This document shows positions 22,833-28,098 of a stretch of 28,098 nucleotides of DNA, in pieces. A program made the translations under genes and the position numbers. The notes under the pieces were generated by a model. That model worked only from the letters and a program-made list of their open reading frames with translations. It was not told the origin of the DNA and did not search any database. Positions within the stretch are counted from its first letter, which is position 1. Each line of letters opens with the position of its first letter. This DNA is from a virus. The stretch spans positions 1-28,098 of IMG/VR virus record IMGVR_UViG_3300025789_000120; one strand, 5' to 3'.

Positions 22833-22946
22833 ATATGCTTTCGCAGGGGCAAGTTCGCGTAGCGGATAGCAGTAGTTTAGATACTTCAGGCTCGGCAGAG
22901 GCTCTACACGCCCTGGGAAGTCTGTCAATTATTTTTGGAGTTCAAT
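22833..22946 (+). promoter_or_regulatory. Long structured 5' leader of the glycine-zipper gene
   Basis: About 110 bases, GC-richer than the neighbours. CAGGGGC (about 22844) can pair with GCCCTG (about 22911) with one bulge, and a short CGC-GTA-GCG hairpin lies inside. A 77-codon frame runs through it but reads into the next gene out of frame and has no ribosome site. It could be a regulatory leader or small RNA. No known riboswitch is recognised. Confidence 0.4.
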
Positions 22947-23351
22947 ATGAAAAAAGTCACCGCATCGATGTTTTTGATTTTTGCCAGCAGTCTATGCCTA
23001 GCACAGGAAGTTGCCACAGTGGTCAACGTTCAACCCCGTTATGTCACCGTTCAACAACGACAATGTGAACAGCGTGAAGTAGTTCGTGATAACAGCCGAG
23101 GTGACACCGCAATTGGTGCTATTGCCGGTGGTGCGATTGGCAGCACATTGGGTCACAATAGCAATGATCGACTAGTTGGCGGTATTGCTGGTGCTCTTAT
23201 TGGTGGTGCGATTGGTAACGAAGCAGGTCGCGACGGTGCTAGAGCAGAAGTGCGTGAAGTCTGCAGATATGTTCCGGTTACTATTCAGCAAGGTTCAACT
23301 GTGACCTTTAACTATCGTGGACAGGTGTTTACACAATCATTTGGTCAATAA
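22947..23351 (+). CDS. Glycine zipper (2TM) outer-membrane-type exported protein
   Basis: A 134-residue protein. Residues 1-23 are a signal peptide (MKKVTASMFLIFASSLCLAQE; possible signal peptidase I cut after LAQ). The core GAIAGGAIGSTLGHNSNDRLVGGIAGALIGGAIGNEAG (about 60-97) is a glycine-zipper double hairpin, as in 17-kDa surface antigens of Gram-negative bacteria. It ends with EVCRYVPVTIQQGSTVTF. No lipobox cysteine is seen at the cut site. It may insert in the outer membrane and alter it, for example in superinfection exclusion; this is speculation. I start at 22947, which has the ribosome site GGAG. Confidence 0.85.
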   Translation: MKKVTASMFLIFASSLCLAQEVATVVNVQPRYVTVQQRQCEQREVVRDNSRGDTAIGAIAGGAIGSTLGHNSNDRLVGGIAGALIGGAIGNEAGRDGARAEVREVCRYVPVTIQQGSTVTFNYRGQVFTQSFGQ

Positions 23352-23352
23352 T

Positions 23353-23547
23353 ATGAAAAAGTTTGAATATATTAACTGTCGATTTTTTAGATCATTAAAA
23401 CTAAGATTAAAAAATAAAACATATACAGTATATCGAAATAAACCTAATCGTACTTGGCATTTTTATGTGTTTGATAATATAGGGAGTTATTATGAAGAAG
23501 ATTATAACATCGATTTTAGTAGCGTTCACAGTTCTAGCAACATTTAA
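23353..23547 (+). CDS. Possible small basic aromatic-rich protein (64 aa)
   Basis: It reads MKKFEYINCRFFRSLKLRLKNKTYTVYRNKPNRTWHFY..., rich in Tyr, Phe, Arg and Lys. It starts just after the glycine-zipper stop but overlaps the following gene by 56 bases and has no clear ribosome site. It may be real or a chance frame. No family is recognised. Confidence 0.35.
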   Translation: MKKFEYINCRFFRSLKLRLKNKTYTVYRNKPNRTWHFYVFDNIGSYYEEDYNIDFSSVHSSSNI

Positions 23548-23812
23548 TGCTAATGCTCACGAGTGGCATCACGGTGGTTACTATCGTGGCGGATGCCGAG
23601 GCTGTGGTTGGGTGCCATTGGCAGCAGGGGTTGTTATCGGTGCTGAATTAGCTCGTCCCTATCCCTACATTGTAAACGAACCAGTTTATGTTCAACCACA
23701 ACCGGTATTTGTTCTGCAGCCAACATTGCCTCCTCCACCATACGGATATCACTACGAGCAAATTTTTGATTCGCAGATCAATGCTCAAAGAATTGTATTG
23801 GTGCCAAATTGA
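23492..23812 (+). CDS. Small exported Pro/Tyr-rich protein
   Basis: A 106-residue protein. It has a signal peptide (MKKIITSILVAFTVLATFNANA, likely cut after NANA) and a His/Gly-rich start (HEWHHGGYYRGGCRGCGW). A short hydrophobic stretch (LAAGVVIGAEL) and a Pro/Tyr/Gln/Val-rich part (PVYVQPQPVFVLQPTLPPPPYGYHY) follow. Proteins of this type, sometimes called PXPV-like, are common in betaproteobacteria. The ribosome site GGGAG is clear. HHGG and CRGCG could bind a metal. Function unknown. Confidence 0.75.
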   Translation: MKKIITSILVAFTVLATFNANAHEWHHGGYYRGGCRGCGWVPLAAGVVIGAELARPYPYIVNEPVYVQPQPVFVLQPTLPPPPYGYHYEQIFDSQINAQRIVLVPN

Positions 23813-23994
23813 AACCGCTTCCAGAATATGGATGGGGTACTTTTGCAGAAGAATGGGAAAGAATGAATACACCTGAATTTGAAGAAGAACAAAAACAATG
23901 GAGTAGATATGCTGTCACTTTTACAGCAATACTCGCTGTGGTTGTTTGCATATTAAAATATTATAATTTAATTCCCCCAAATGCGCCAGTATAA
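23809..23994 (+). CDS. Small C-terminally anchored membrane protein
   Basis: A 61-residue frame starting at TTG (23809) that overlaps the upstream stop as TTGA. An ATG at 23863 with GGGAAAG would give a shorter 43-residue form. It has an acidic N-terminal half (GTFAEEWERMNTPEFEEEQKQW) and one membrane helix (AVTFTAILAVVVCILKYYN). The stop overlaps the next start (TAATG). Function unknown. Confidence 0.6.
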   Translation: MKPLPEYGWGTFAEEWERMNTPEFEEEQKQWSRYAVTFTAILAVVVCILKYYNLIPPNAPV

Positions 23995-24194
23995 TGGAAT
24001 CGCATAAAAGAACATTAGCAAGAAGTATCACATATAGACTTAGTGCTTGGATGTTGACAATTTTGTTATCTTATATGTATACAGGCAATCTTTCAGAATC
24101 AACTGGATTTAGTACTTTCCTACATTTGATTCTTTCATTAGATTATTATATTCATGAAAGAATTTGGATGAAGATTAGTTGGGGTAAGATTTGA
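23994..24194 (+). CDS. DUF2061 small membrane protein
   Basis: A 66-residue protein that matches DUF2061: E-(S/T)-H-K-R-(T/S)-L at the start, R-L-S-A-W-M-L-T-I-L-L-S-Y, T-G-(N/S)-L-S, then D-Y-Y-I-H-E-R-I-W-x-K-I-S-W-G at the end. DUF2061 proteins are small membrane proteins of bacteria and also occur in large aquatic phages. Function unknown. It is coupled to the previous gene (TAATG). A sigma70-like promoter (24054-24083) lies inside it and could serve the tmRNA. Confidence 0.85.
   Translation: MESHKRTLARSITYRLSAWMLTILLSYMYTGNLSESTGFSTFLHLILSLDYYIHERIWMKISWGKI
24054..24083 (+). promoter_or_regulatory. Candidate sigma70 promoter upstream of the tmRNA
   Basis: TTGACA (24054-24059), an 18-base spacer, TATACA (24078-24083), inside the DUF2061 gene. 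It would give a tmRNA precursor with about 100 extra bases at its 5' end. The good -35 and correct spacing are the only evidence. Confidence 0.45.
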
Positions 24195-24537
24195 GAGTAA
24201 TCTCAATAGTAAGACTGTATGAAGTTGACAGAAAAGGATTCTGGACGCGGGTTCGACTCCCGCCAGGTCCACCATAAACACATGTGGGTTTAAGTCCCAA
24301 GTGGTAGTGTTATAGACACATAGCGGCACAGCCGATACCTTTCAGATTTGAGTGTGTTTATGATGGGCCTGACCTGGTTTTCGACAGGGTCAAGAGTAAT
24401 GAAATGGACAGTCCGGCAATGTAGAAGCCGTTAGGATTGGGGTGACCCGATCGAAGACACGCAAAAAGTAATCGCAAACGATTCACAATATTCCATGGCC
24501 GCTTGAGCCAAGGTGAGGTAACTATACCTTATTACCC
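24191..24537 (+). ncRNA. ssrA: Circularly permuted (two-piece) tmRNA, tag ANDSQYSMAA
   Basis: Here the 3' part of tmRNA lies upstream of the 5' part. The acceptor piece ends at 24274 with the T arm GCGGG-TTCGACT-CCCGC (24247-24263), CAGGTCC (24264-24270), A and an encoded CCA. The coding piece starts at 24365 with GGGCCTG, which pairs with CAGGTCC over all 7 positions (one G-U), followed by the conserved CTGG...TTCGAC. P2 is also formed between the pieces (GTCAA/TTGAC, ACAGTC/GACTGT). The tag frame (24474-24506) is GCA AAC GAT TCA CAA TAT TCC ATG GCC GCT TGA, preceded by GTAATC. One pseudoknot after the tag is visible (AAGGT/ACCTT with GGTAA/TTACC). Permuted tmRNAs are known from alphaproteobacteria, some cyanobacteria and some betaproteobacteria. 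The 5' boundary is approximate: a TTGAGA-GTAA-TCTCAA hairpin begins at 24191. Confidence 0.93.
24275..24364 (+). other. Intervening segment of the permuted tmRNA, removed on maturation
   Basis: It joins the two mature ends. TAAACACA (24275-24282) is exactly complementary to TGTGTTTA (24353-24360), so the acceptor stem continues almost directly into a helix that closes the loop. Inside lies a T-arm look-alike (TGGG-TTTAAGT-CCCA). Processing at the CCA (24274) and before 24365 would produce the two pieces. Confidence 0.8.
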
Positions 24538-24546
24538 AAAATAGTA

Positions 24547-24575
24547 GAAAGGGCCTTGACGGGCCCTTTCTTTTT
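24547..24575 (+). terminator. Rho-independent terminator of the tmRNA
   Basis: GAAAGGGCC (24547-24555), 6-base loop, GGCCCTTTC (24562-24570), TTTTT. Nine perfect pairs, ten bases after the last pseudoknot. Confidence 0.92.
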
Positions 24576-24584
24576 GTGTATACT
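24556..24584 (+). promoter_or_regulatory. Sigma70-type promoter inside the tmRNA terminator
   Basis: TTGACG (24556-24561, the terminator loop), a 17-base spacer, then TATACT (24579-24584). The expected start at about 24591 gives a 20-base leader with AAGG before the ATG at 24612. It shares its DNA with the terminator, a compact junction. Confidence 0.65.
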
Positions 24585-24611
24585 AACTTTACTTTAACAA
24601 ACAAGGTTCTT

Positions 24612-25313
24612 ATGAAAAAGACTCTTTTAGCAGTGATGTTTGGTATCGCACTATGCGGCGCAGTTAATGCCAAACCCGGCCAAGGTGGGGCTAGTCGTGG
24701 CAGTTTTAGTACTCCATCGAGTGTGCCACATAGTTCCCCTGGCCCTGTTCATCCTATCGCATCTCCTAGCCCACAGAAAGGTAGTTTTAGCGCCGCGCCC
24801 GCTCCTGGTCAAAAAGGTAGTTTTAGTGCCCCTGCACAGACTACTACTCGCACAACCACTACCGCAGTAAATCGAACTTATACAAGTCGCTATGTTAGCC
24901 CCGGTGGCTACTATGGTGGTTGGGGTTATGGTTATCACTATAACAACGGATTGATGACTGGACTAATTATTGGCAGTATGATGCATCCATATGGTACCGT
25001 AATGTACACAGGTCCCGGTGCGTACTACAATAATGCTGTTCTGTATCCCGATGGTCGAGTGGTTAATCAAAATGGTTATTTGGTAGGAACCTATGCCGGC
25101 GGACAGTTCAATCCCGTCCAAAACGGTCCCATGGTAGCGCAACCTGCTCCTGCTGATGCCGGTGCTCAACAACCAGTACAGCCACAACCACAACAACCAC
25201 AGGTTATCTATGTCGAGAAACCTGGACCTACAGCAGTGGAAGTCTTTGGCTATGCCATGGGTGGATTTTTGGTGGTAGTATTGTTAATTGCTTTATTTGG
25301 AATGGTGATTTAA
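24612..25313 (+). CDS. Exported low-complexity protein with C-terminal membrane anchor
   Basis: A 233-residue protein starting at ATG 24612. Residues 1-20 are a signal peptide (MKKTLLAVMFGIALCGAVNA). A Ser/Pro-rich part with three KGSFS/RGSFS repeats follows, then a Thr stretch, a Tyr/Gly-rich part (GGYYGGWGYGYHYNNG), a Pro/Gln part and a final membrane helix (VFGYAMGGFLVVVLLIALFGMVI). It is thus probably a periplasmic protein anchored at its C-terminus. Repeats and the gene's own promoter suggest a surface or envelope role. I do not recognise a family. Confidence 0.75.
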   Translation: MKKTLLAVMFGIALCGAVNAKPGQGGASRGSFSTPSSVPHSSPGPVHPIASPSPQKGSFSAAPAPGQKGSFSAPAQTTTRTTTTAVNRTYTSRYVSPGGYYGGWGYGYHYNNGLMTGLIIGSMMHPYGTVMYTGPGAYYNNAVLYPDGRVVNQNGYLVGTYAGGQFNPVQNGPMVAQPAPADAGAQQPVQPQPQQPQVIYVEKPGPTAVEVFGYAMGGFLVVVLLIALFGMVI

Positions 25314-25314
25314 T

Positions 25315-25611
25315 ATGTTGTTCATTTGGTCTTTGGTATTTTTCCTTTTTATACTTGTGCTGATGGTAGCAGTTTTTCGGAGGGATCAAGAAGTGATTTA
25401 TGATATCGATGATGGTAGTGAAATTGAAACTACAGTGACAACTACCGTTACTACCAATCAAATAGCTACAGTGGGCACTATCTATGCCTTCCAGAAACTT
25501 CCAGATGCTACTTGGTATGTTATTGATCCGGTAGATAGTCAAGAAACATCAGTCAATGCCAACGACGACTACTACCGCGATGCTGGTGGTAAAGTTTGGA
25601 GTTTGATGTAA
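25315..25611 (+). CDS. N-terminally anchored small membrane protein
   Basis: A 98-residue protein. Residues 1-22 are a membrane segment (MLFIWSLVFFLFILVLMVAVF) followed by RRDQ. The rest is Thr/Val-rich (IETTVTTTVTTNQIATVGT), then a soluble part with ATWYVIDPVD and YYRDAGGKVWSLM. It lies one base after the upstream stop and one base before the next start, so it is part of one transcript. Family not recognised. Confidence 0.65.
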   Translation: MLFIWSLVFFLFILVLMVAVFRRDQEVIYDIDDGSEIETTVTTTVTTNQIATVGTIYAFQKLPDATWYVIDPVDSQETSVNANDDYYRDAGGKVWSLM

Positions 25612-25612
25612 T

Positions 25613-25900
25613 ATGAGCACCGAAGATGATAAATTCAAACACAGCAAACGTCTCCAAAAAGACGAAAACGCTGTTAAAAAACAAACTAAAATTGCCAAAG
25701 AACACGGTATGGCAGTAAAAGAACCACATAAGTTTGCCAAACATCATGCTATGAACTGCGGTAATCCAAAATGTATGTTATGCGGTAATCCTAGAAAAAC
25801 TTTCAAAGAACTAACCGCACAGGAAAAGCGATTGTTCCAGGATGCTGATACTCCTAACGATAAACACAGTAACGGATTACCGCCTGAAGAAGAACAATAA
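25613..25900 (+). CDS. Small protein with CGNPxCxxCGNPR motif
   Basis: A 95-residue, very basic and His-rich protein. The N-terminal half is helical and Lys-rich (KHSKRLQKDENAVKKQTKIAKEHG). It contains HAMNCGNPKCMLCGNPRKTFKELTAQEKRLFQD (about 45-77), with three cysteines (49, 54 and 57) in a likely zinc or metal site. I recall this motif from short proteins of aquatic bacteria and of large phages. Function unknown. It ends the run of genes that starts at 24612. Confidence 0.7.
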   Translation: MSTEDDKFKHSKRLQKDENAVKKQTKIAKEHGMAVKEPHKFAKHHAMNCGNPKCMLCGNPRKTFKELTAQEKRLFQDADTPNDKHSNGLPPEEEQ

Positions 25901-25913
25901 ATTTTTCCTATTT

Positions 25914-26004
25914 CAGTCATAGATACACTCATAGGAAAACCCTATGAAAATGCTTGATCTAGGTAGTAAATACTATTACAATAATATATCAGTGTTTACA
26001 CTGA
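25914..26004 (+). promoter_or_regulatory. ahpC control region: OxyR-like palindrome and phage-type leader hairpin
   Basis: ATAG-GAAAACC-CTAT (25931-25945) equals one half of an OxyR site (ATAG-N7-CTAT); a CTAT-N7-ATAG precedes it by 8 bases. Downstream an AT-rich box leads to the hairpin TCAGTGT/ACACTGA (25989-26004). Then come CACACA and AGGAGG. The box-hairpin-CACACA-ribosome site order resembles the two minus-strand leaders at 4791-4819 and 5729-5759. Confidence 0.5.
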
Positions 26005-26038
26005 GTTAAAGTTTTTCATTATACACACAGGAGGAAAT

Positions 26039-26584
26039 ATGAAAACAATCGGCGATAAACTAGAACATTTCGTAGTTACAGGCGTTAAGCCAGGACAACC
26101 AGAAGATGCTTTCTTCAACATTGATGAAACAAGTTTCCCAGGTAAGTGGAAGATCATTGCTTTCTATCCCAAGGATTTTACATTTGTATGCCCAACTGAA
26201 ATTGTGGCCTATGACAAGTTGAATCAAGACTTCGAAGACCGCGATGCTGTATTGTTGACAGGTTCAACAGATAATGAGTTCTGTAAGATTGCTTGGCAAA
26301 AGAGCCACCCAGACTTGATCAATATCAAACACAATCAATTCGCTGATACACAGCGTGGTGAGTTGAGTTTGGCTGAACAACTTGGTGTATTCTTTGGTCC
26401 AGCAGGTGCGGCACTTCGCGCAACATTCATTGTTGATCCAGACAACACAATCCAACACGTTACCGTCAACAACTTGGATGTAGGTCGTAGCCCAGAAGAA
26501 ACTTTGCGTATTCTTGACGCACTTCAAACTGGTGAACTTTGTGCTTGTAACCGTACCGTTGGTGGCGCAACTCTAGGAGCATAA
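26039..26584 (+). CDS. ahpC: AhpC, three-cysteine peroxiredoxin
   Basis: A 181-residue peroxiredoxin that reduces hydrogen peroxide, organic peroxides and peroxynitrite. The peroxidatic cysteine is C51 in FVCPTE, within the context F-Y-P-K-D-F-T-F. The C-terminus has C168 and C170 (GELCACN), the arrangement of actinobacterial AhpC (C174 and C176), which is recharged by AhpD and not by AhpF. The very similar L-Q-T-x-E-L-C-A-C-N segment supports this. AGGAGG lies 4 bases before the ATG. It is followed after one base by ahpD, so the pair is complete. Confidence 0.95.
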   Translation: MKTIGDKLEHFVVTGVKPGQPEDAFFNIDETSFPGKWKIIAFYPKDFTFVCPTEIVAYDKLNQDFEDRDAVLLTGSTDNEFCKIAWQKSHPDLINIKHNQFADTQRGELSLAEQLGVFFGPAGAALRATFIVDPDNTIQHVTVNNLDVGRSPEETLRILDALQTGELCACNRTVGGATLGA

Positions 26585-26585
26585 T

Positions 26586-27092
26586 ATGGCATTCATTGAT
26601 TCAGTAAAAGGCGCATTGCCTGACTATGCTAAAGATGCTCGTTTGAACATTGATGCTGTATTGCTTCGTAGCACATTGGACAAGGATGTGGCTATGGGCT
26701 GTGCTGTAGCCGCTTTGGCTGCTACCGGCAACGGTAAGTTATTAGCTGTATTGTTAGCAGATGCTCCTGTATTTGCTGAGTCAGCAATGACTGCCGCAAG
26801 CATTATGGCAATGACAAACAGTTGGTACCCATATGTTGAAATGGCCGATGACGCAAACTTAACGGGTTTGCCTGCCCAACTGCGTATGAACGCCATCGCT
26901 ACACACGGCGGCACAACTAAGAGCAATTTTGAAGCATTTAGTTTGGCCGCTAGTATTGTTGGAAAATGTGAGTTCTGCGTTAAAGCACACTACGAAACAT
27001 TGAAGAAGGAAGGCTACTCTGTAGAAAACCTTCGTGACATTGGTCGTATTGCCGCAGTGATTAACAGCGTGGCTAAAGTATTGAATAGTTAA
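26586..27092 (+). CDS. ahpD: AhpD, CxxC alkylhydroperoxidase-type reductase of AhpC
   Basis: A 168-residue all-helical AhpD (carboxymuconolactone decarboxylase-like fold). The active site is C128-E-F-C131 with H135 (CEFCVKAH) and E116, equal to E118, C130, C133 and H137 of the mycobacterial protein. It passes electrons to AhpC and can itself reduce peroxides; in mycobacteria it takes them from dihydrolipoamide via Lpd and SucB. Whether the host has that link is not visible here. Its stop overlaps, tail to tail, the stop of the minus-strand gene by 4 bases. Confidence 0.93.
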   Translation: MAFIDSVKGALPDYAKDARLNIDAVLLRSTLDKDVAMGCAVAALAATGNGKLLAVLLADAPVFAESAMTAASIMAMTNSWYPYVEMADDANLTGLPAQLRMNAIATHGGTTKSNFEAFSLAASIVGKCEFCVKAHYETLKKEGYSVENLRDIGRIAAVINSVAKVLNS

Positions 27093-27769
27093 CCACTATT
27101 CATATTACGATCGATTTCTGGATTATCAACTCTTAGATATCTCCAGTTATTAAAAAACTCTAGGGCCTTATCATCTGGTATTGGCCCTAGATTCATGATT
27201 GCACATACTCTTTTATATTCTGATAAAAACCCATTATCGCCTGTTAACATTAAATCTAAATCTATCGGTTTAATATCTATATTACTCAATACCCAATCAT
27301 AGTCTTCTTTCTCTTGCGGACTAATTTCCAAATGCATATATCTATTCATAAAATGCCAGTTTTCTTCTGACACCTTAATATAATAGTGATGTTCATTTAT
27401 ATTAGTATCAGTAAACCTAAATGAAGAATTACACGTTAGTTTCCAACCAGCAAAATGTTTACATATTACAAGGTTTTTATTTTCTTTTCCCCCGGGGATA
27501 TCGTAATCATTTAATATATTACCCCCGAATGGCAATAGATGTGCTTCTTGCCCCCAATTCTTAACTTGGGATTCTTTGAATATTAACCATTTCCATTTTT
27601 CTTCAAAAGTAGAATTAACAGGTAAACAACCGCAACTACCTTGTTTCCATGGCATCTTGACATTATCTGACAATGAAAATAATCTTGTCATAAAATTTCC
27701 GCCAGTTGCTGGTAAATATGTTATAATGTGTAAATCGGTAGTAGTTTGTCTTATTCGAGTTAAATTCAT
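27089..27769 (-). CDS. Phage-type protein with a P-loop-like N-terminus, possibly sulfotransferase-like
   Basis: A 226-residue soluble protein. The N-terminal segment LHIITYLPATGGNFMTRLFSL (about 13-33) resembles the nucleotide-binding loop of sulfotransferase-like phage proteins (strand, then x-P-A-x-G-G-x-F-M). The rest (VICKHFAGWKLTCNSSFRF..., EEKWKWLIFK) does not match a family I know. It overlaps the end of ahpD by 4 bases. ATTAAATA on its strand (27783-27776) lies 6 bases before the start and could be a late box, which would give a leaderless message. Confidence 0.55.
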   Translation of the reverse strand: MNLTRIRQTTTDLHIITYLPATGGNFMTRLFSLSDNVKMPWKQGSCGCLPVNSTFEEKWKWLIFKESQVKNWGQEAHLLPFGGNILNDYDIPGGKENKNLVICKHFAGWKLTCNSSFRFTDTNINEHHYYIKVSEENWHFMNRYMHLEISPQEKEDYDWVLSNIDIKPIDLDLMLTGDNGFLSEYKRVCAIMNLGPIPDDKALEFFNNWRYLRVDNPEIDRNMNSG

Positions 27770-27849
27770 ATATAGTATTTAATCTACTGTTACATTTGGG
27801 TTAAAATGAACAAATTTTGCCCAATTTCTATAGACTATATTAGTAGAAA

Positions 27850-27883
27850 TGCTATATAATATACACATAGTCATTTAATGACT
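27850..27883 (+). promoter_or_regulatory. Porin promoter (extended -10) and leader hairpin
   Basis: TGCTATATAAT (27850-27860) contains a perfect TATAAT with a TG upstream, but no good -35. AGTCAT-TTA-ATGACT (27869-27883) follows as a hairpin near the start of the leader, again the box-hairpin order seen at other genes. AAGGAA is the ribosome site before the ATG at 27918. Confidence 0.5.
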
Positions 27884-27917
27884 TGTTTATTTTTAACTTA
27901 ATTAAGGAATTTAAAAA

Positions 27918-28098
27918 ATGAAGAAATCTCTATTAGTGGCTGCTTTGTTCAGTCTAGCAGGTTTGGCAACTGCCGGCGACAATGTTGAAGTCTATGGCAA
28001 GTTGAATGAATATGTAAATAGTTACAAACTTGGTACTGCAACTGCGGTTACACAAGGTTACAACGATAGCAGCCGTTTCGGTGTCCGAGGATCTGAAG
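27918..28098 (+). CDS. Gram-negative trimeric porin (partial, N-terminus only)
   Basis: The first 60 residues are visible. Residues 1-19 are a signal peptide (MKKSLLVAALFSLAGLATA, cut after ATA). The start of the barrel is DNVEVYGKLNEYVNSYK, followed by DSSRFGVRGSE. Both match the 'V-x-x-Y-G-x-(V/L)-(D/N)-x-x-(V/I)' and 'S-R-(F/W)-G-(V/L)-(R/K)-G-(S/T)-E' signatures of betaproteobacterial porins. It would act as an outer-membrane channel. The remainder lies beyond the window. If it is a phage gene, its function may be to replace or mask host surface proteins. Confidence 0.85.
   Translation, partial: MKKSLLVAALFSLAGLATAGDNVEVYGKLNEYVNSYKLGTATAVTQGYNDSSRFGVRGSE

Noticed and set aside
22835-23068. 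Frame of 77 codons starting MLSQGQVRV
   Set aside because: It overlaps the glycine-zipper gene in another frame, lacks a ribosome site and does not look protein-like.
24241-24274. 3' half of a tRNA gene (T arm and CCA)
   Set aside because: No D or anticodon arm lies upstream, and the acceptor strand pairs with 24365-24371 downstream, so it is the acceptor piece of a permuted tmRNA.
24138-24329. Minus-strand frame of 63 codons
   Set aside because: It is antisense to the DUF2061 gene and the tmRNA and has no ribosome site.
21734-28098. Prophage boundary (ssrA is a common attachment site)
   Set aside because: No integrase or direct repeat is seen and phage-like genes continue to the right of the tmRNA. 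It cannot be fully excluded without more sequence.
1-28098. CRISPR array or insertion sequence
   Set aside because: No spaced direct repeats, transposase or terminal inverted repeats were noticed on either strand.

Overview
The window looks like part of the genome of a large T4-superfamily myovirus that infects an aquatic Gram-negative host, probably a betaproteobacterium. The evidence is dense gene packing with ATGA and TAATG overlaps, repeated T4-type late promoter boxes (NATAAATA) in front of genes, and families typical of T4-like phages: nrdA/nrdB split by an HNH homing endonuclease, glutaredoxin, an Mtd-like tail fibre, small virion proteins and a PD-(D/E)XK exonuclease. The host guess rests on a betaproteobacterial-type porin at the right edge. 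No integrase, attachment site or tRNA gene was seen.

Layout. 1-3000: end of a structural gene, a pirin with intact metal ligands, and adhesin-like proteins including one with an ILEI/PANDER domain. 3000-4450: micro-ORFs, a zinc metallopeptidase, a GIY-YIG-like homing endonuclease and a terminator. 4480-5760: a minus-strand late operon (GNAT acetyltransferase, small proteins, a conserved unknown). 5850-11220: virion-associated and unknown proteins, a holin-like protein, a large modular lysine-rich protein and the exonuclease. 11250-14030: tail fibre and an unknown. 14090-20430: nrdA, HNH endonuclease, SGNH-like protein, nrdB, a glycosyltransferase-like protein and glutaredoxin, which together can supply deoxynucleotides. 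20420-22800: conserved phage proteins (one structural-like, one DUF2452, one Sm-like, one long helical protein).

22800-28098 is the accessory part: small exported or membrane proteins, a circularly permuted two-piece tmRNA gene with tag ANDSQYSMAA, an AhpC-AhpD peroxidase pair behind an OxyR-like palindrome, a convergent minus-strand gene, and the start of a porin. The ahpC leader resembles the leaders of two phage minus-strand operons, which argues that this part also belongs to the phage. The alternative, that the right end is bacterial chromosome next to a prophage, cannot be excluded from this window.

The most striking points are the permuted tmRNA, the three-cysteine AhpC with a complete AhpD active site, and two genes (HNH endonuclease, tail fibre) whose starts sit in hairpins that contain a late promoter in the loop or left arm. 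That arrangement would let the gene be translated only from late transcripts, as known for T4 I-TevI.
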